From IMG/VR virus record IMGVR_UViG_3300031963_000020, positions 1 through 64,000 of that record: a stretch of 64,000 nt of DNA. One strand, 5' to 3'. Position numbers and translations under genes: made by a program. Origin of the DNA: a virus. The notes under the pieces are model-generated. The model was not told the DNA's origin and did no database searches. It worked only from the letters and a program-made list of their open reading frames with translations. Below, one piece after another: positions 27,561 through 36,931 of this stretch (within the stretch, counting starts at the first letter, position 1; every line of letters begins with the position of its first letter).

Positions 27561-28457
27561 ATGCCGCATCAAGTCGGTTATTGCTGTATCAATCTCACAC
27601 TACAAAAGACCCGCAAGATTACTACTAATCGCGGTATGATACAGCGTACCTTTCTGGAGCGTGGTGTCAAGTATGCGTCTGAACTCGCACTACAGAACGC
27701 CAAAGACTTAGTGGAAATTGTCAAGTGGAACGCACAGAATGGTGTCAAGGTGTTCCGACTATCCTCGGATTTATTTCCGTGGAACTCCAAATACAAACTT
27801 GTTGACCTTCCAGATTACGATAAGATTAGTCAATATCTTCTTGCTGCTGGTGCGATGGCGTATAATACTGGTCAACGTATCACCGCACATCCAGACCACT
27901 TTGTTAAGCTGGGTTCACTTAAGCCCGATGTTGTTGACAACGCTATTCACGACCTTGAACACCATTCAGAAGTCTTTGACTTGATGGGATTGGAGGTGTC
28001 GCACTATAACTGCCTCAATATCCACGTAGGTATGAACTACGACAACGATACCATCGACCGATGGGTTCGTGCGTTTGATAGACTTTCTGACAACTGCAAG
28101 AAGCGATTGGTGGTCGAGAATGACGATAAGGAAAACGCATTCTCTATTAAACAGCTCCATCGTGAGATTACTTCTCGCACTGGTGTCCCCTTGACATTTG
28201 ATTACTTTCACCATACATTTCATACAGATGGAATGTCCTCTACAGATGCTGCACATCTTGCTGCATCTACGTGGGACACCAAACCACTATTTCATTACAG
28301 CGAGTCCAAGAACCTGAACGAGAGTGTTTCGGGTAATCCACGGGCACACGCTGATTATGTATTCCGTAGTATTGATGACTACGGACTTGATATTGATATT
28401 GACTTAGAAGCTAAAGCTAAAGAACTTGCATTACTCAAATATCGGGAGTTGCTATGA
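27561..28457 (+). CDS. uvsE: UV DNA damage endonuclease (UVDE)
   Basis: 298 residues of the UvsE/UVDE TIM-barrel family: GYCCINLTL at the N-terminus, FRLSSDLFPW, RITAHPDHFVKLGS, NIHVG, RLVVENDD, VPLTFDYFHHTFH and PLFHYSES, supplying the His, Glu and Asp residues that hold the metal cluster. It nicks DNA 5' to cyclobutane dimers and 6-4 photoproducts, starting repair. A light-exposed aquatic phage would benefit. Driven by its own promoter and coupled (ATGA) to the next gene. Confidence 0.9.
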   Translation: MPHQVGYCCINLTLQKTRKITTNRGMIQRTFLERGVKYASELALQNAKDLVEIVKWNAQNGVKVFRLSSDLFPWNSKYKLVDLPDYDKISQYLLAAGAMAYNTGQRITAHPDHFVKLGSLKPDVVDNAIHDLEHHSEVFDLMGLEVSHYNCLNIHVGMNYDNDTIDRWVRAFDRLSDNCKKRLVVENDDKENAFSIKQLHREITSRTGVPLTFDYFHHTFHTDGMSSTDAAHLAASTWDTKPLFHYSESKNLNESVSGNPRAHADYVFRSIDDYGLDIDIDLEAKAKELALLKYRELL

Positions 28458-29080
28458 TAAGTTTCGCAATCACAACACATAATGAAGGTCAATATATTCA
28501 AGAATTACTTGACCAGCTTGTTCCCCATTGCGAAAAGACAGGGGACGAGATTGTTGTGGTTGATGACCATTCTACGGATTCATTTACCTCGCAGATATTG
28601 TATGGGTATGAAGAACAGGACAAAATCAAATTATATAATCATGCACTTAACAATGATTTTGCTACACATAAGAATTATCTCAATTCTGTGTGTGATGGGG
28701 ACTATATTTTCCAAGTTGATGCGGACGAAAAATTTCACGATAACCTCTTGACTTATCTTGATGATATTGTGTATAATAATACGAACGTAGATTTGTTTTT
28801 AATTCCACGAGTAAATGTGGTTGCTGGTTTGACTGACGATGATGTTCGTAGATGGGGTTGGGTCATAAATGAAAAAGGTTGGGTAATGTTCCCAGACTAT
28901 CAAACCAGACTATACAGAAATCGTGAAGATATTAGGTGGGAAGGAAAAGTGCATGAACGTATTGTGGGATATAAGACACACGCACCACTTCCCGCAGAAG
29001 AAGAGTGGGCATTGTATCACATTAAGGACATTATGAGACAACGAGAGCAAAATGAATATTATGACACCATTACACGGTAA
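28454..29080 (+). CDS. Family 2 glycosyltransferase
   Basis: 208 residues, GT-A fold. ISFAITTHNEGQYIQELLDQ at the N-terminus, EIVVVDDHSTD (nucleotide-binding), and DYIFQVDADEKF with the DxD metal motif (about residues 92-96). C-terminal YRNREDIRWEGKVHERI is typical of small GT2 enzymes. It overlaps both neighbours. It would add a sugar to a lipid, glycan or base; the acceptor is unknown. Confidence 0.85.
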   Translation: MISFAITTHNEGQYIQELLDQLVPHCEKTGDEIVVVDDHSTDSFTSQILYGYEEQDKIKLYNHALNNDFATHKNYLNSVCDGDYIFQVDADEKFHDNLLTYLDDIVYNNTNVDLFLIPRVNVVAGLTDDDVRRWGWVINEKGWVMFPDYQTRLYRNREDIRWEGKVHERIVGYKTHAPLPAEEEWALYHIKDIMRQREQNEYYDTITR

Positions 29081-30101
29081 GCAAGCACTCACCTACGACG
29101 ATATCCAGTTAATCCCTGCATATTCTTATATCGAATCACGTAGCACTATTGACCTATCTGCACAATTAACGACTAATTATAGGATCAAGGTTCCTCTTAT
29201 CGCATCCCCGATGGATACGGTGTGTGATAGTGAAATGGCAATTGCAATAATGGAACTTGGTGGAGTTGGTATTATTCACCGATTTATGAATATAGAAGAA
29301 CAAGCCAATGAAGTTAAATGTGTAGTCAGTTCTGCAATCCCAGAAAAAGTTTGGGGGGATACAAAAGTTCCTGTCTCAGCGGCAATTGGTGCAAACGGTG
29401 ATTATTTAGAACGAGCACAAGAGTTGGTTAAAGCAGGCGCAAATATTATTTTGATTGATGTTGCACACGGGTATCATAAATTTGTGATTGACGCAATTCA
29501 TAACTTAAAGAATACTCTTCCATCTCACGTAGATATTATTGCAGGAAATGTCGCAACAGGAGGAGCTGCTCTCAGGTTACAAGATGCAGGGGCAGATGCA
29601 ATTCGTGTCGGTATCGGCGGTGGGTCACTTTGCACCACCCGTATCAAGACTGGTTTCGGTGTTCCCAATGTGACCTCACTACAAGATTGTGCGAAAACGG
29701 TTAGTGTTCCTGTTATCGCATGTGGTGGTATCCGTAGTAGTGGTGATATTGCAAAGGCGTTGGGAGTTGGTGCAAACTCAGTAATCCTTGGCTCACTCTT
29801 GGCAGGAACAAAAGAAGCACCTGGTGCAATCATTGAGAAGCAGAATGGTTTGTATAAGCGGTATCGTGGAGCCGCATCGTTGGAAACAAAGAGTGTCCAC
29901 GGTCAAGCAAAGAGAAATGTGGAAGGTGAATCCACAGTCGTTCCGTTTAAAGGTGGTGTAAAGTTCATTGTAGATGGTTTGTTAGATGGTCTGCGGTCAG
30001 CATTGTCTTACGCAGGAGCAAACAATCTTACGGAATATTTCCCTGAATATGTCGTTGTGACCCAAGCTGGAGTAAATGAGGCACGACCGCATCTTCTCTA
30101 A
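29052..30101 (+). CDS. IMP dehydrogenase / GMP reductase family protein
   Basis: 349 residues, a bare TIM barrel without CBS domains. LTYDDIQLIPAYS, IASPMDTVCDSEMAIAIMELGGVGIIHRFM, IDVAHG, GNVAT, and the active-site loop GIGGGSLCTTRIKTGFGVP with Cys194; the flap/C-terminal part is YRGAASLE..., VPFKGG, DGLLDGLRSALSYAGA. IMPDH turns IMP into XMP; GMP reductase turns GMP into IMP. The length is that of GMP reductase, but the 'GV' loop and the C-terminal T.AG..E..PH look more like IMPDH, so I leave it open. With purA it would act at the IMP branch point. Confidence 0.85.
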   Translation: MNIMTPLHGKQALTYDDIQLIPAYSYIESRSTIDLSAQLTTNYRIKVPLIASPMDTVCDSEMAIAIMELGGVGIIHRFMNIEEQANEVKCVVSSAIPEKVWGDTKVPVSAAIGANGDYLERAQELVKAGANIILIDVAHGYHKFVIDAIHNLKNTLPSHVDIIAGNVATGGAALRLQDAGADAIRVGIGGGSLCTTRIKTGFGVPNVTSLQDCAKTVSVPVIACGGIRSSGDIAKALGVGANSVILGSLLAGTKEAPGAIIEKQNGLYKRYRGAASLETKSVHGQAKRNVEGESTVVPFKGGVKFIVDGLLDGLRSALSYAGANNLTEYFPEYVVVTQAGVNEARPHLL

Positions 30102-30114
30102 ACAGGAGGATAGT

Positions 30115-30639
30115 ATGAAAAACTTAATAACTGTTTTCGCTATAATAACAGTTTTGGTGTTGTTAAAAGTAAATGAAAGTTATATACCGAACCGTATTGT
30201 TCGGTCACAACCAACAGAGTTAGAAAAGTTTCTTACACATATGGCATATCGGGAAAGTGATAACACTCCCCACGCCGTTAATCGGTTCGGTATGTTAGGA
30301 AAGTATCAGTTCTCACCAAGCACAATCCGTGTATTGGGGTATCGTGTAAATAAAAACCAGTTCTTAACTAATCCAGAACTTCAGGACTCTGTAATGGTTG
30401 CATACCTACGAGCAAACAATAAAGAACTAAACTCATTAATCTCTAAATACGAAAATAAAGTAGTAAAGGGAGTAAAAGTTACACGGTCTGGTGTATTGGC
30501 AGCGGCACATTTAGCAGGTTCTACAAATGTGAAGCTCTTTTTCCAAAACGCAGATTGGAATGGTCGAACAGATGCAAACGGTACGAGTATTCGTGAGTAT
30601 ATGCAGACATTCTCAATCTACAACCTAAAGAAGATATGA
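30115..30639 (+). CDS. Membrane-anchored lysozyme-like (transglycosylase-type) protein
   Basis: 174 residues from ATG 30115, after CAGGAGG. An N-terminal signal/anchor (LITVFAIITVLVLLKV), then LTHMAYRESDNTPHAVNRFGMLGKYQFSPSTIRVLG, the lysozyme-like 'ES...N..G..G..Q' pattern with likely catalytic Glu47. It would cut peptidoglycan glycan strands, either in the tail for DNA entry or in lysis. It begins the late module and overlaps the next gene (ATGA). Confidence 0.7.
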   Translation: MKNLITVFAIITVLVLLKVNESYIPNRIVRSQPTELEKFLTHMAYRESDNTPHAVNRFGMLGKYQFSPSTIRVLGYRVNKNQFLTNPELQDSVMVAYLRANNKELNSLISKYENKVVKGVKVTRSGVLAAAHLAGSTNVKLFFQNADWNGRTDANGTSIREYMQTFSIYNLKKI

Positions 30640-30923
30640 TAGTATTACTCATAATCAGTATTTTAGTAAATGGAGCACTCGGTTACGCCTGTTGGAATAT
30701 GTTGCGTAAGAATGAGATGATGGAAGATGCCATAAATAACTTTTACACTCGCTTAGATAGAACATTAAAAACTATGCGGGCAATTGACACACGAGAAATG
30801 TTTGAGAAGGACGACGAAGTAGGGTCGGTTTTCGGTCAAATAGTGGATACAGTCAATGATTTACGCCCGCTTCTATACGGGAGTGATATAGAAGATGGGG
30901 AGAAAGAAAACGAAGCTCGGTAA
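30636..30923 (+). CDS. Small membrane-anchored helical protein
   Basis: 95 residues: one transmembrane segment (about 2-20, IVLLIISILVNGALGYACW) and a helical domain (ENAINNFYTRLDRTL-type, then EMFEKDDEVGSVFGQIV). ATGA overlap at its start and a 29-base overlap with the gp55-like gene at its end. A spanin-like or regulator role is possible; not assigned. Confidence 0.55.
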   Translation: MIVLLIISILVNGALGYACWNMLRKNEMMEDAINNFYTRLDRTLKTMRAIDTREMFEKDDEVGSVFGQIVDTVNDLRPLLYGSDIEDGEKENEAR

Positions 30924-31632
30924 AGTCTATTTTACCCAAGAAACAGAAGATGCAATCATCAAGTATAACCAAAGTGACGATATGGAAGAACGGGAAAACC
31001 TATATCGTGAGTATATTTGGGCACCATTCGATAAATTAGCAGAAAACGTAATCAACAGATTTAAGTTTCCTTATATGGAAGGCTCTTTTGACGATGTGAA
31101 GTCAGAGGTGGTTTCCTTTTTGGTTATCAACTTACACAAATACGCTGCAGGAAAAGGTAAAGCATTCTCATACTTCAGCGTTATTGCAAAAAACTATCTT
31201 ATATTACACAATAACAACGCATACAAGGAAGAAAAGCGGTCAGTATATCTCGCAGATAAGACTGACGAAACGTTTGCCCTCGAAGAAATCCTTGTATCGG
31301 AACCAGAAGAACAAGAAATAAAGAGTGACATGCGTGATTTTACCCAACTTTTGGTCCAATACTGGGATTTTAACACCACCAAGATTTTTAAGAAGAAGCG
31401 GGATATAGAAATCGCTAACGCCGTGGTCGAACTTCTCCGTAGAGTTGATAACATCGACAATTTTAATAAAAAAGCTCTCTATCTTATGATTAGAGAGATG
31501 ACGAACCACAAAACATCCCATATCACCAAGGTCATCAATAAGATGCGGGTGCATGTTTTGGAGCAAATGAACGAATTTAGACGAACAGGACATATTTCCG
31601 ACCCATCCGCCTATTTTACGTATAAAAAATAG
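30895..31632 (+). CDS. Late-transcription sigma factor (T4 gp55-like)
   Basis: 245 residues. The pattern of small phage sigma factors is visible: an N-terminal helical RNA-polymerase-binding part (WAPFDKLAENVINRFKFPYM, then SEVVSFLVINLHKYAAGKGKAFSYFSVIAKNYLI), as in sigma region 2, and a C-terminal helical part (ALYLMIREMTNHKTSHITKVINKMR). T4 gp55 directs host polymerase to late promoters with a sliding clamp. The gene heads the structural operon, and AT-rich ATATTTATAT elements recur ahead of late genes. Confidence 0.75.
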   Translation: MGRKKTKLGKVYFTQETEDAIIKYNQSDDMEERENLYREYIWAPFDKLAENVINRFKFPYMEGSFDDVKSEVVSFLVINLHKYAAGKGKAFSYFSVIAKNYLILHNNNAYKEEKRSVYLADKTDETFALEEILVSEPEEQEIKSDMRDFTQLLVQYWDFNTTKIFKKKRDIEIANAVVELLRRVDNIDNFNKKALYLMIREMTNHKTSHITKVINKMRVHVLEQMNEFRRTGHISDPSAYFTYKK

Positions 31633-31640
31633 CCTCTAAC

Positions 31641-31649
31641 TATTTATAT
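31641..31649 (+). promoter_or_regulatory. TATTTATAT element, late-promoter-like
   Basis: Copy of the recurring motif between the sigma-factor gene and the baseplate operon; 22 bases before the ATG at 31671. It is flanked by ACTA/TAGT. Confidence 0.5.
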
Positions 31650-31670
31650 GGTAGTAACTTGGAGGTTATT

Positions 31671-32066
31671 ATGAGTTTAGACAAGGAAATATTTGACGGA
31701 AAGACACTTTCCGACCTCTTTTCAGAAATTTACAAGAATACCGACTCTAAGAGACAACAAATTAATACGTTTGTCTCTAAGTTGGTTATGCTTATCCGCA
31801 CCCCAGAAGATGCAGCGGTTATTGGACCTGTTATCAAGGACTTTATTGAAGTGAACGTCAAGAATGACGAACATTTAGTCCGTGTAGCACAGATTGCACA
31901 ACGTCTTGTGGGGGCAGTTTCTAAGGGTGACTCCATTGATGGATTATTAAGTGAAGCCGAGAAGCAAGCTTTACTTGGTGACTTAAAGATGGAAGTAGAA
32001 AAGTTAGAAGATGAAGGAAAAGATATCGAAGAAGATATCTTTGCAATCTCAAAGAGAGTTAAGTAA
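31671..32066 (+). CDS. Helical protein, first gene of the baseplate operon
   Basis: 131 residues from ATG 31671, six bases after GGAGG; an in-frame ATG at 31659 precedes that site. All helical (FDGKTLSDLFSEIYKNTDSK, TFVSKLVMLIRTPEDAAVI, EKLEDEGKDIEEDIFAISKRVK). One-base overlap with the gp5-like gene. Proteins in this spot in T4-like phages are often baseplate chaperones or structural; function unassigned. Confidence 0.6.
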   Translation: MSLDKEIFDGKTLSDLFSEIYKNTDSKRQQINTFVSKLVMLIRTPEDAAVIGPVIKDFIEVNVKNDEHLVRVAQIAQRLVGAVSKGDSIDGLLSEAEKQALLGDLKMEVEKLEDEGKDIEEDIFAISKRVK

Positions 32067-33589
32067 TGGCTACTGGCATTGGTGCTAGAATACAAACAAG
32101 AACAAATGGTGTAAAAACCATACTTCCTGGTGCGCCAGGTTCTCAACCAATGCAAGCAATTATGGACAGTTTCATTTATGAAGCTGCACAAGTTGAGGAC
32201 ATTGTAATTAATGAAGCGGATGATAGATCTGGTAAAACTGGTAGCTCCGCTAACGTAGGAAGAGTAAAGATTAGATTTGTAAATACAGAAAAAGGTGCAA
32301 AAGGAGAAGATTTACCCTGGGCAGATCCTTTATTCCCATATCAGTCAACATATCCCTTGATTGGTGAGTATGTATTAGTATTCAAAGCTATATCAACATA
32401 TTTTTACATAGGTCCAGTAAATATAAAAAGAAAAATTACTGAAAATGCTGCACCACTTATTGGTAAACTACAAGCCAGACAAGACAATAGTGTAAAAAAT
32501 CAACGTGCACAAGCTGCTGGTGTACTTACACAACCCAAAGAAAATGTAAATCAAATAGGAACGAATTTCAAATCATTAAAAGTAAATCCATTAAAAACAT
32601 TTGAAGGTGATGTATTATTCCAAGGACGATATGGTAATTCAATTCGTCTTGGAAGTAGTCAAATGATACGTTCTGCATTGGGTGAACAAAACCCGAACAT
32701 TATTATGCGTGTTGGTCAAGGACCAGCGACATCTTTGACTAACGAAGATCGTAGTCCACAATCACTAACGAATGAATCCATAAACACTGATGCTAGTTCT
32801 ATATGGATGGTATCAAAACAGATATTGGGACTAGTACCAGCTACCTTTAATACAAATGTGTTTCTGGCGTCGTTGTTTGAAAAACCTACAGTATTTGGTG
32901 GAGCATCTATACTATTAAACTCAGATAGAGTTATTTTAAATTCAAAAGATACATCAATTTTCTTATTTGCTAAAAAAGGTATACATTTAAATTCTCTAGA
33001 AGATGGTATTTCACTAGATACATCTGGGCAAGTTTCATTAACTACTCCAAATAATATAACGCTTTCGTCGGGTAAAACAGTAAGTTTGACCAGTACCAAA
33101 GAAGATATAATTATTAGTACTAAACGTGATGTGACCATTTCAGGTGATAGAAACATTGTAGTTCACGGAAATGAAATATTCTTAGGTGGTAGAAGTGTAC
33201 AAGCATCACCAATTGTAATGGCAAGACCACTAAAGTTGTTTATGTATGAACTTTTACGAACTTTAATGTCAACTTCACCACTGACACTCGGACCAAGTGG
33301 TATAGTAAACCCAGCGTTGATAGCTAGAATGTTGATAGTATTTTCAAAATACATGGTATTACCCGATCCATTTAATCCATTATGGGCATCAAATGATAAC
33401 TTTGTAATGAAAACCAATACCAGAACTACTGCATCAGACTTACCACCAAGCCAAAACTTTAAACAACTTACTGGTCTTGGAACCAGAGGTAGTCAAGATG
33501 CATTTACCACAGTCAGTCAAGTAGCAGATAATGCTGGGGTAAAAAATCTACGTAAGTTGTATGGTGAAGAACTTATTTCTAAGTTATAA
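32066..33589 (+). CDS. Baseplate hub/central spike protein (gp5/VgrG-like)
   Basis: 507 residues. An N-terminal OB-fold region is suggested by GRVKIRFVN, LPWADPLFPYQSTYPLIGEYVLV. Residues about 280-390 are a triangular beta-helix of the spike type, with repeating strands (IILNSKDTSIFLFAKKGIHL, ISLDTSGQVSLTT, ITLSSGKTVSLTS, DVTISGDRNIVVHG). Such proteins trimerise into the needle that pierces the outer membrane. I see no lysozyme domain, unlike T4 gp5; the lysozyme-like gene at 30115 may serve that need. Confidence 0.7.
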   Translation: MATGIGARIQTRTNGVKTILPGAPGSQPMQAIMDSFIYEAAQVEDIVINEADDRSGKTGSSANVGRVKIRFVNTEKGAKGEDLPWADPLFPYQSTYPLIGEYVLVFKAISTYFYIGPVNIKRKITENAAPLIGKLQARQDNSVKNQRAQAAGVLTQPKENVNQIGTNFKSLKVNPLKTFEGDVLFQGRYGNSIRLGSSQMIRSALGEQNPNIIMRVGQGPATSLTNEDRSPQSLTNESINTDASSIWMVSKQILGLVPATFNTNVFLASLFEKPTVFGGASILLNSDRVILNSKDTSIFLFAKKGIHLNSLEDGISLDTSGQVSLTTPNNITLSSGKTVSLTSTKEDIIISTKRDVTISGDRNIVVHGNEIFLGGRSVQASPIVMARPLKLFMYELLRTLMSTSPLTLGPSGIVNPALIARMLIVFSKYMVLPDPFNPLWASNDNFVMKTNTRTTASDLPPSQNFKQLTGLGTRGSQDAFTTVSQVADNAGVKNLRKLYGEELISKL

Positions 33590-33592
33590 TTT

Positions 33593-36499
33593 ATGACATT
33601 TTTACAAGACCTCAGAAGTGCAACAAGAAGTGCGCAAACAAACCCATACTTTGCGTCATATATACAAAATGCTACCAATGATGTATCGAAAATAGCATCA
33701 GTTTCTCGTGTGCCATCGGATGTACCGTTAGAAACATTGGTGGCATTATCTACATTCCGTCCAATCACTGCACCAGGAACAGTAACACAGACATCTCCGC
33801 AAAATATACAAGGTGTACAAGACGCAATACGAGCTAGATTACAAGCGTCAAATGTAAACATAACAAATTTATCAAACTTTGTACCATCTATTGCAGGAAA
33901 TGCAATACAAACACGGGGTAATCCAACAGCAAATGACAGAAGAGTAAATGGTGTTCTTCGTGGATTGAATGCAAGACAACGAGTACTGGCTGGACTAGAC
34001 CCAAAAACTAGAAAACTAGTTGAAGATTTGCAAGATTTAAAGAGATTACGAGAACTACAAGCAAAACTTGAAGCACTCGCAGCTAGACTGGAACAAGAAA
34101 TTATAAAATACACAGGTATATTTAATGCAATCGTGAACGGACCAGATGCAATTGCATCTGCATTTTTGACTAGTGTAATTAATAAAATAGAATTGTTAGA
34201 ACGTTCATACACTTCTGCAAAGAACTTGATATTATTGGTCAAGAAAACAATAGAAAACACAGTAAGAGCGATAACAAAAGCTTTATTCAAAGATATTCCA
34301 CAAAGTATAGCTAGAATTAGAACTGGATTTGACGCATTAACAAAAATATTGAAGCTACCTGAAATATCTTTACGATTACGGTTCCCAAAACGTCCTAAGT
34401 TCCCACGGATGAATTGGACGATTGGGGATTTCTATCAAAAGTATAGAAAAGCCTTTGAAACTCTAAAACAAAAAAACAGTCAATTCTATCAAAAAGCTTT
34501 AGACACAGCTATACAGCAATCTGGTGTAGAAATTATTGACCCAAACAAAGATAAAATTCAACAAGGATTAACCAAAGCAAGAAATGCTCTTAAAGAAGCA
34601 CGAGCACAATTACAAGCAAGACAAGCTGTACGTAATGAAGCAATTAACAGAGCAAGAACACAACTTATTGATAATATTAGAAAGACAACTCAGGTCACAG
34701 AACGTGAACGTGAACGTATTGCACGTGGTGATACTGGATTACAAAGAAACGCAAAGAATGCAATTGCTAGAGCACAAGCTAGATTGGCAGATATCGCGGG
34801 TAGAAGATTATATCTTACACCAGAAGAACAACGTATTATACAACCATCTAGTAGAGTTGCTGGTAGTACAACAAATGCATTTGGAGATTTGTCATATTCT
34901 GTAAACGATCGTATTGTTGTAACTCCTGATGGTAGAACTGTATATAAGGATAGACGAACAGATAAATTGTATGTAATACAATCACCACAAGACCGTGTTC
35001 GTGAGTTAACGGCCACCTCAGTAAATCGCTTGCAAGCAAATGCTCAAGAATTTACCGCAGGTATAGGTACTATCAATACGGCAATAGCGACAGCAGCAGA
35101 AGTTCAAGCTACGATGAATAGTAAAGTATTAAAAGCAGAATTTGGTATTAATTTATTACAAGAAGCGCAAAATGTAAATAATATAACACGAGAAGCCAGA
35201 CAAAGTACAAATGAAGTTACTCAACAGCAAAATCCTGTATTAGCTGACGAATTTACAATAGATGCAGAAACACGAACAGTAACAACCATTACACGAAGAT
35301 TATCTGCATCAGAAGCTACTAACCAAGCAACTGCTTATAATAGAAGAACTGCTGAATTTAATGGATATACAACACCGTTAACTATCAGACCAAGTGGACC
35401 AAAACTATTGAATGTAAGTGGTCAAAACGTGTATGAATTAGTATTGGCAATAACATATAAAAATTTTAATAACTTAAATCAAGCTAGACTTGAACAATTA
35501 GGACAACAGCAGTCGGCTGTAGCATTCGATAGGAGTACGGCTACTGTGGGAACTCCGATAACCTCAGTTCCAGCATCAGCACCAATTTCAGTTTCACCAC
35601 AAGTAGAAGTACCAACTTCACAATTTGTTGCGGCTAGTGCAACTCCAAGAACATCCACTCCTGCACCTACACCACCAATTGCAACACCAGGATTTGATAT
35701 AGACCAATCACAATCAATATTTGGAACACCACGTAAGTTGTCCGTGTTTGAAATAGAAGCATTAAATAATAGATTAGCTAGTCCGCTTATCTCCGATGAA
35801 GAAAAAGTAAGAATACGACAAATACTAGGAGTTGCAAACCAACTTCCAACGGATTTGCAACTACCAAAAGATGCTGAATTAGAATTTTCACAAGAGGTTA
35901 CTAGACCAAACTTAAATGTAAACCTTAGTGGTAACACTGCAACACTATCATTTAATGCAAGATCAAATAGCGATCCAAGAGTAAATGTAGAATATAGTTT
36001 AGATAATGGAAATACGTGGACTGCAGCAAACCCACCAAGAGTTTCAGGTGACATTGTAATACCTAATCTAGATACTGGTATTTACGCTGCTAGAATTCGT
36101 GGTATACGAGCAGACGGGACAACCAGTATTTCTTCTCAACCAAAACCAATCGTAATCAATATAAGTAAACCTGTTATATTTGCGATAAGACCACGTACAT
36201 CTACTAGTGCAAAAATATTATTTGATGATACAGTATCTACAGTACAGATACAAGTGTATCAAGTCAAAGCAACAACTGGAAACCAGCCTAGTGCATGGTA
36301 CGATGCACTTCCTGACGATGGGCAAAGTGATCGTAAAGCTATAAGATCTCCTATAGTGGTATATGGTTTGGAAACAGATAAACCATATACAATTGCAATA
36401 CGAGCTAGATACGCAGACGGTACATTTGGAAACCCATCGAATGCAATAACGTATACACCATTTAAAATGGCATCTGAAGGTGGTGGAGTTATTGCCTAA
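33593..36499 (+). CDS. Large baseplate/tail structural protein with Fn3-like C-terminus
   Basis: 968 residues. Residues about 130-250 and 320-410 are long amphipathic, coiled-coil-like helices rich in Ala, Arg and Gln; a Thr/Pro-rich linker follows (about 650-700). The last 200 residues hold two immunoglobulin/fibronectin-like repeats (NVEYSLDNGNTWTAANPPRV... and KPYTIAIRARYADGTFGNPS). It lies between gp5-like and gp25-like genes, so a hub-associated structural role is likely. It is not obviously a tape measure. Confidence 0.6.
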   Translation: MTFLQDLRSATRSAQTNPYFASYIQNATNDVSKIASVSRVPSDVPLETLVALSTFRPITAPGTVTQTSPQNIQGVQDAIRARLQASNVNITNLSNFVPSIAGNAIQTRGNPTANDRRVNGVLRGLNARQRVLAGLDPKTRKLVEDLQDLKRLRELQAKLEALAARLEQEIIKYTGIFNAIVNGPDAIASAFLTSVINKIELLERSYTSAKNLILLVKKTIENTVRAITKALFKDIPQSIARIRTGFDALTKILKLPEISLRLRFPKRPKFPRMNWTIGDFYQKYRKAFETLKQKNSQFYQKALDTAIQQSGVEIIDPNKDKIQQGLTKARNALKEARAQLQARQAVRNEAINRARTQLIDNIRKTTQVTERERERIARGDTGLQRNAKNAIARAQARLADIAGRRLYLTPEEQRIIQPSSRVAGSTTNAFGDLSYSVNDRIVVTPDGRTVYKDRRTDKLYVIQSPQDRVRELTATSVNRLQANAQEFTAGIGTINTAIATAAEVQATMNSKVLKAEFGINLLQEAQNVNNITREARQSTNEVTQQQNPVLADEFTIDAETRTVTTITRRLSASEATNQATAYNRRTAEFNGYTTPLTIRPSGPKLLNVSGQNVYELVLAITYKNFNNLNQARLEQLGQQQSAVAFDRSTATVGTPITSVPASAPISVSPQVEVPTSQFVAASATPRTSTPAPTPPIATPGFDIDQSQSIFGTPRKLSVFEIEALNNRLASPLISDEEKVRIRQILGVANQLPTDLQLPKDAELEFSQEVTRPNLNVNLSGNTATLSFNARSNSDPRVNVEYSLDNGNTWTAANPPRVSGDIVIPNLDTGIYAARIRGIRADGTTSISSQPKPIVINISKPVIFAIRPRTSTSAKILFDDTVSTVQIQVYQVKATTGNQPSAWYDALPDDGQSDRKAIRSPIVVYGLETDKPYTIAIRARYADGTFGNPSNAITYTPFKMASEGGGVIA

Positions 36500-36534
36500 A
36501 AACGGTCTAAATCGTTCTAAATCATATATTTTTG

Positions 36535-36544
36535 ATATTTAAAT
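36535..36544 (+). promoter_or_regulatory. ATATTTAAAT element, late-promoter-like
   Basis: Variant of the recurring motif, in an 83-base gap, 38 bases before the next ATG. The same gap has CTAAATC three times. Confidence 0.35.
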
Positions 36545-36582
36545 AGAGGGGCTAAATCGGTTATTTTTATCAGGAGAGACAA

Positions 36583-36930
36583 ATGGACAAAACATTACTA
36601 AAAGCATACATCAGAACAATAGTCGAAGAAGAAGTCAATAGAATTCTTCCTGACATTTTGGGTGAAGCTGTGGCACAAATCAAGGGTACACAACAAGTTA
36701 ACGAAACTGTTGCGCCCCCAAGTAAGCCAAAGTTTGACCGTTCAAAGTTGGCTGCGATGATGGGATTGGAACGTCACGGTGACACCATTTCGGCAACAAC
36801 CAGTAATATAAGATTACCAGAAAATATTCCACAGGGTTTAGACTTAAACAACCCATCAGTGCAACCAGCGGTAGAGGCCATTACCAAAGACTACAGCGCT
36901 TTGATGAAAAAGATGGGATTGAGTAAGTAG
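36583..36930 (+). CDS. Small helical protein, baseplate operon
   Basis: 115 residues after a CAGGAGAG site. N-terminal helix YIRTIVEEEVNRILPDILGE, then a Pro-rich linker and a C-terminal helix (PAVEAITKDYSALMKKMG). One base separates it from the gp25-like gene. No family recognised; probably a capsid, tail or assembly factor. Confidence 0.55.
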   Translation: MDKTLLKAYIRTIVEEEVNRILPDILGEAVAQIKGTQQVNETVAPPSKPKFDRSKLAAMMGLERHGDTISATTSNIRLPENIPQGLDLNNPSVQPAVEAITKDYSALMKKMGLSK

Positions 36931-36931
36931 T

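Noticed and set aside
33517-34290. 257-codon open frame on the - strand
   Set aside because: It lies within the 968-residue structural gene, which has a + strand start, motifs and operon spacing; the reverse frame is Ser/Ala/Cys-rich shadow without a ribosome binding site.
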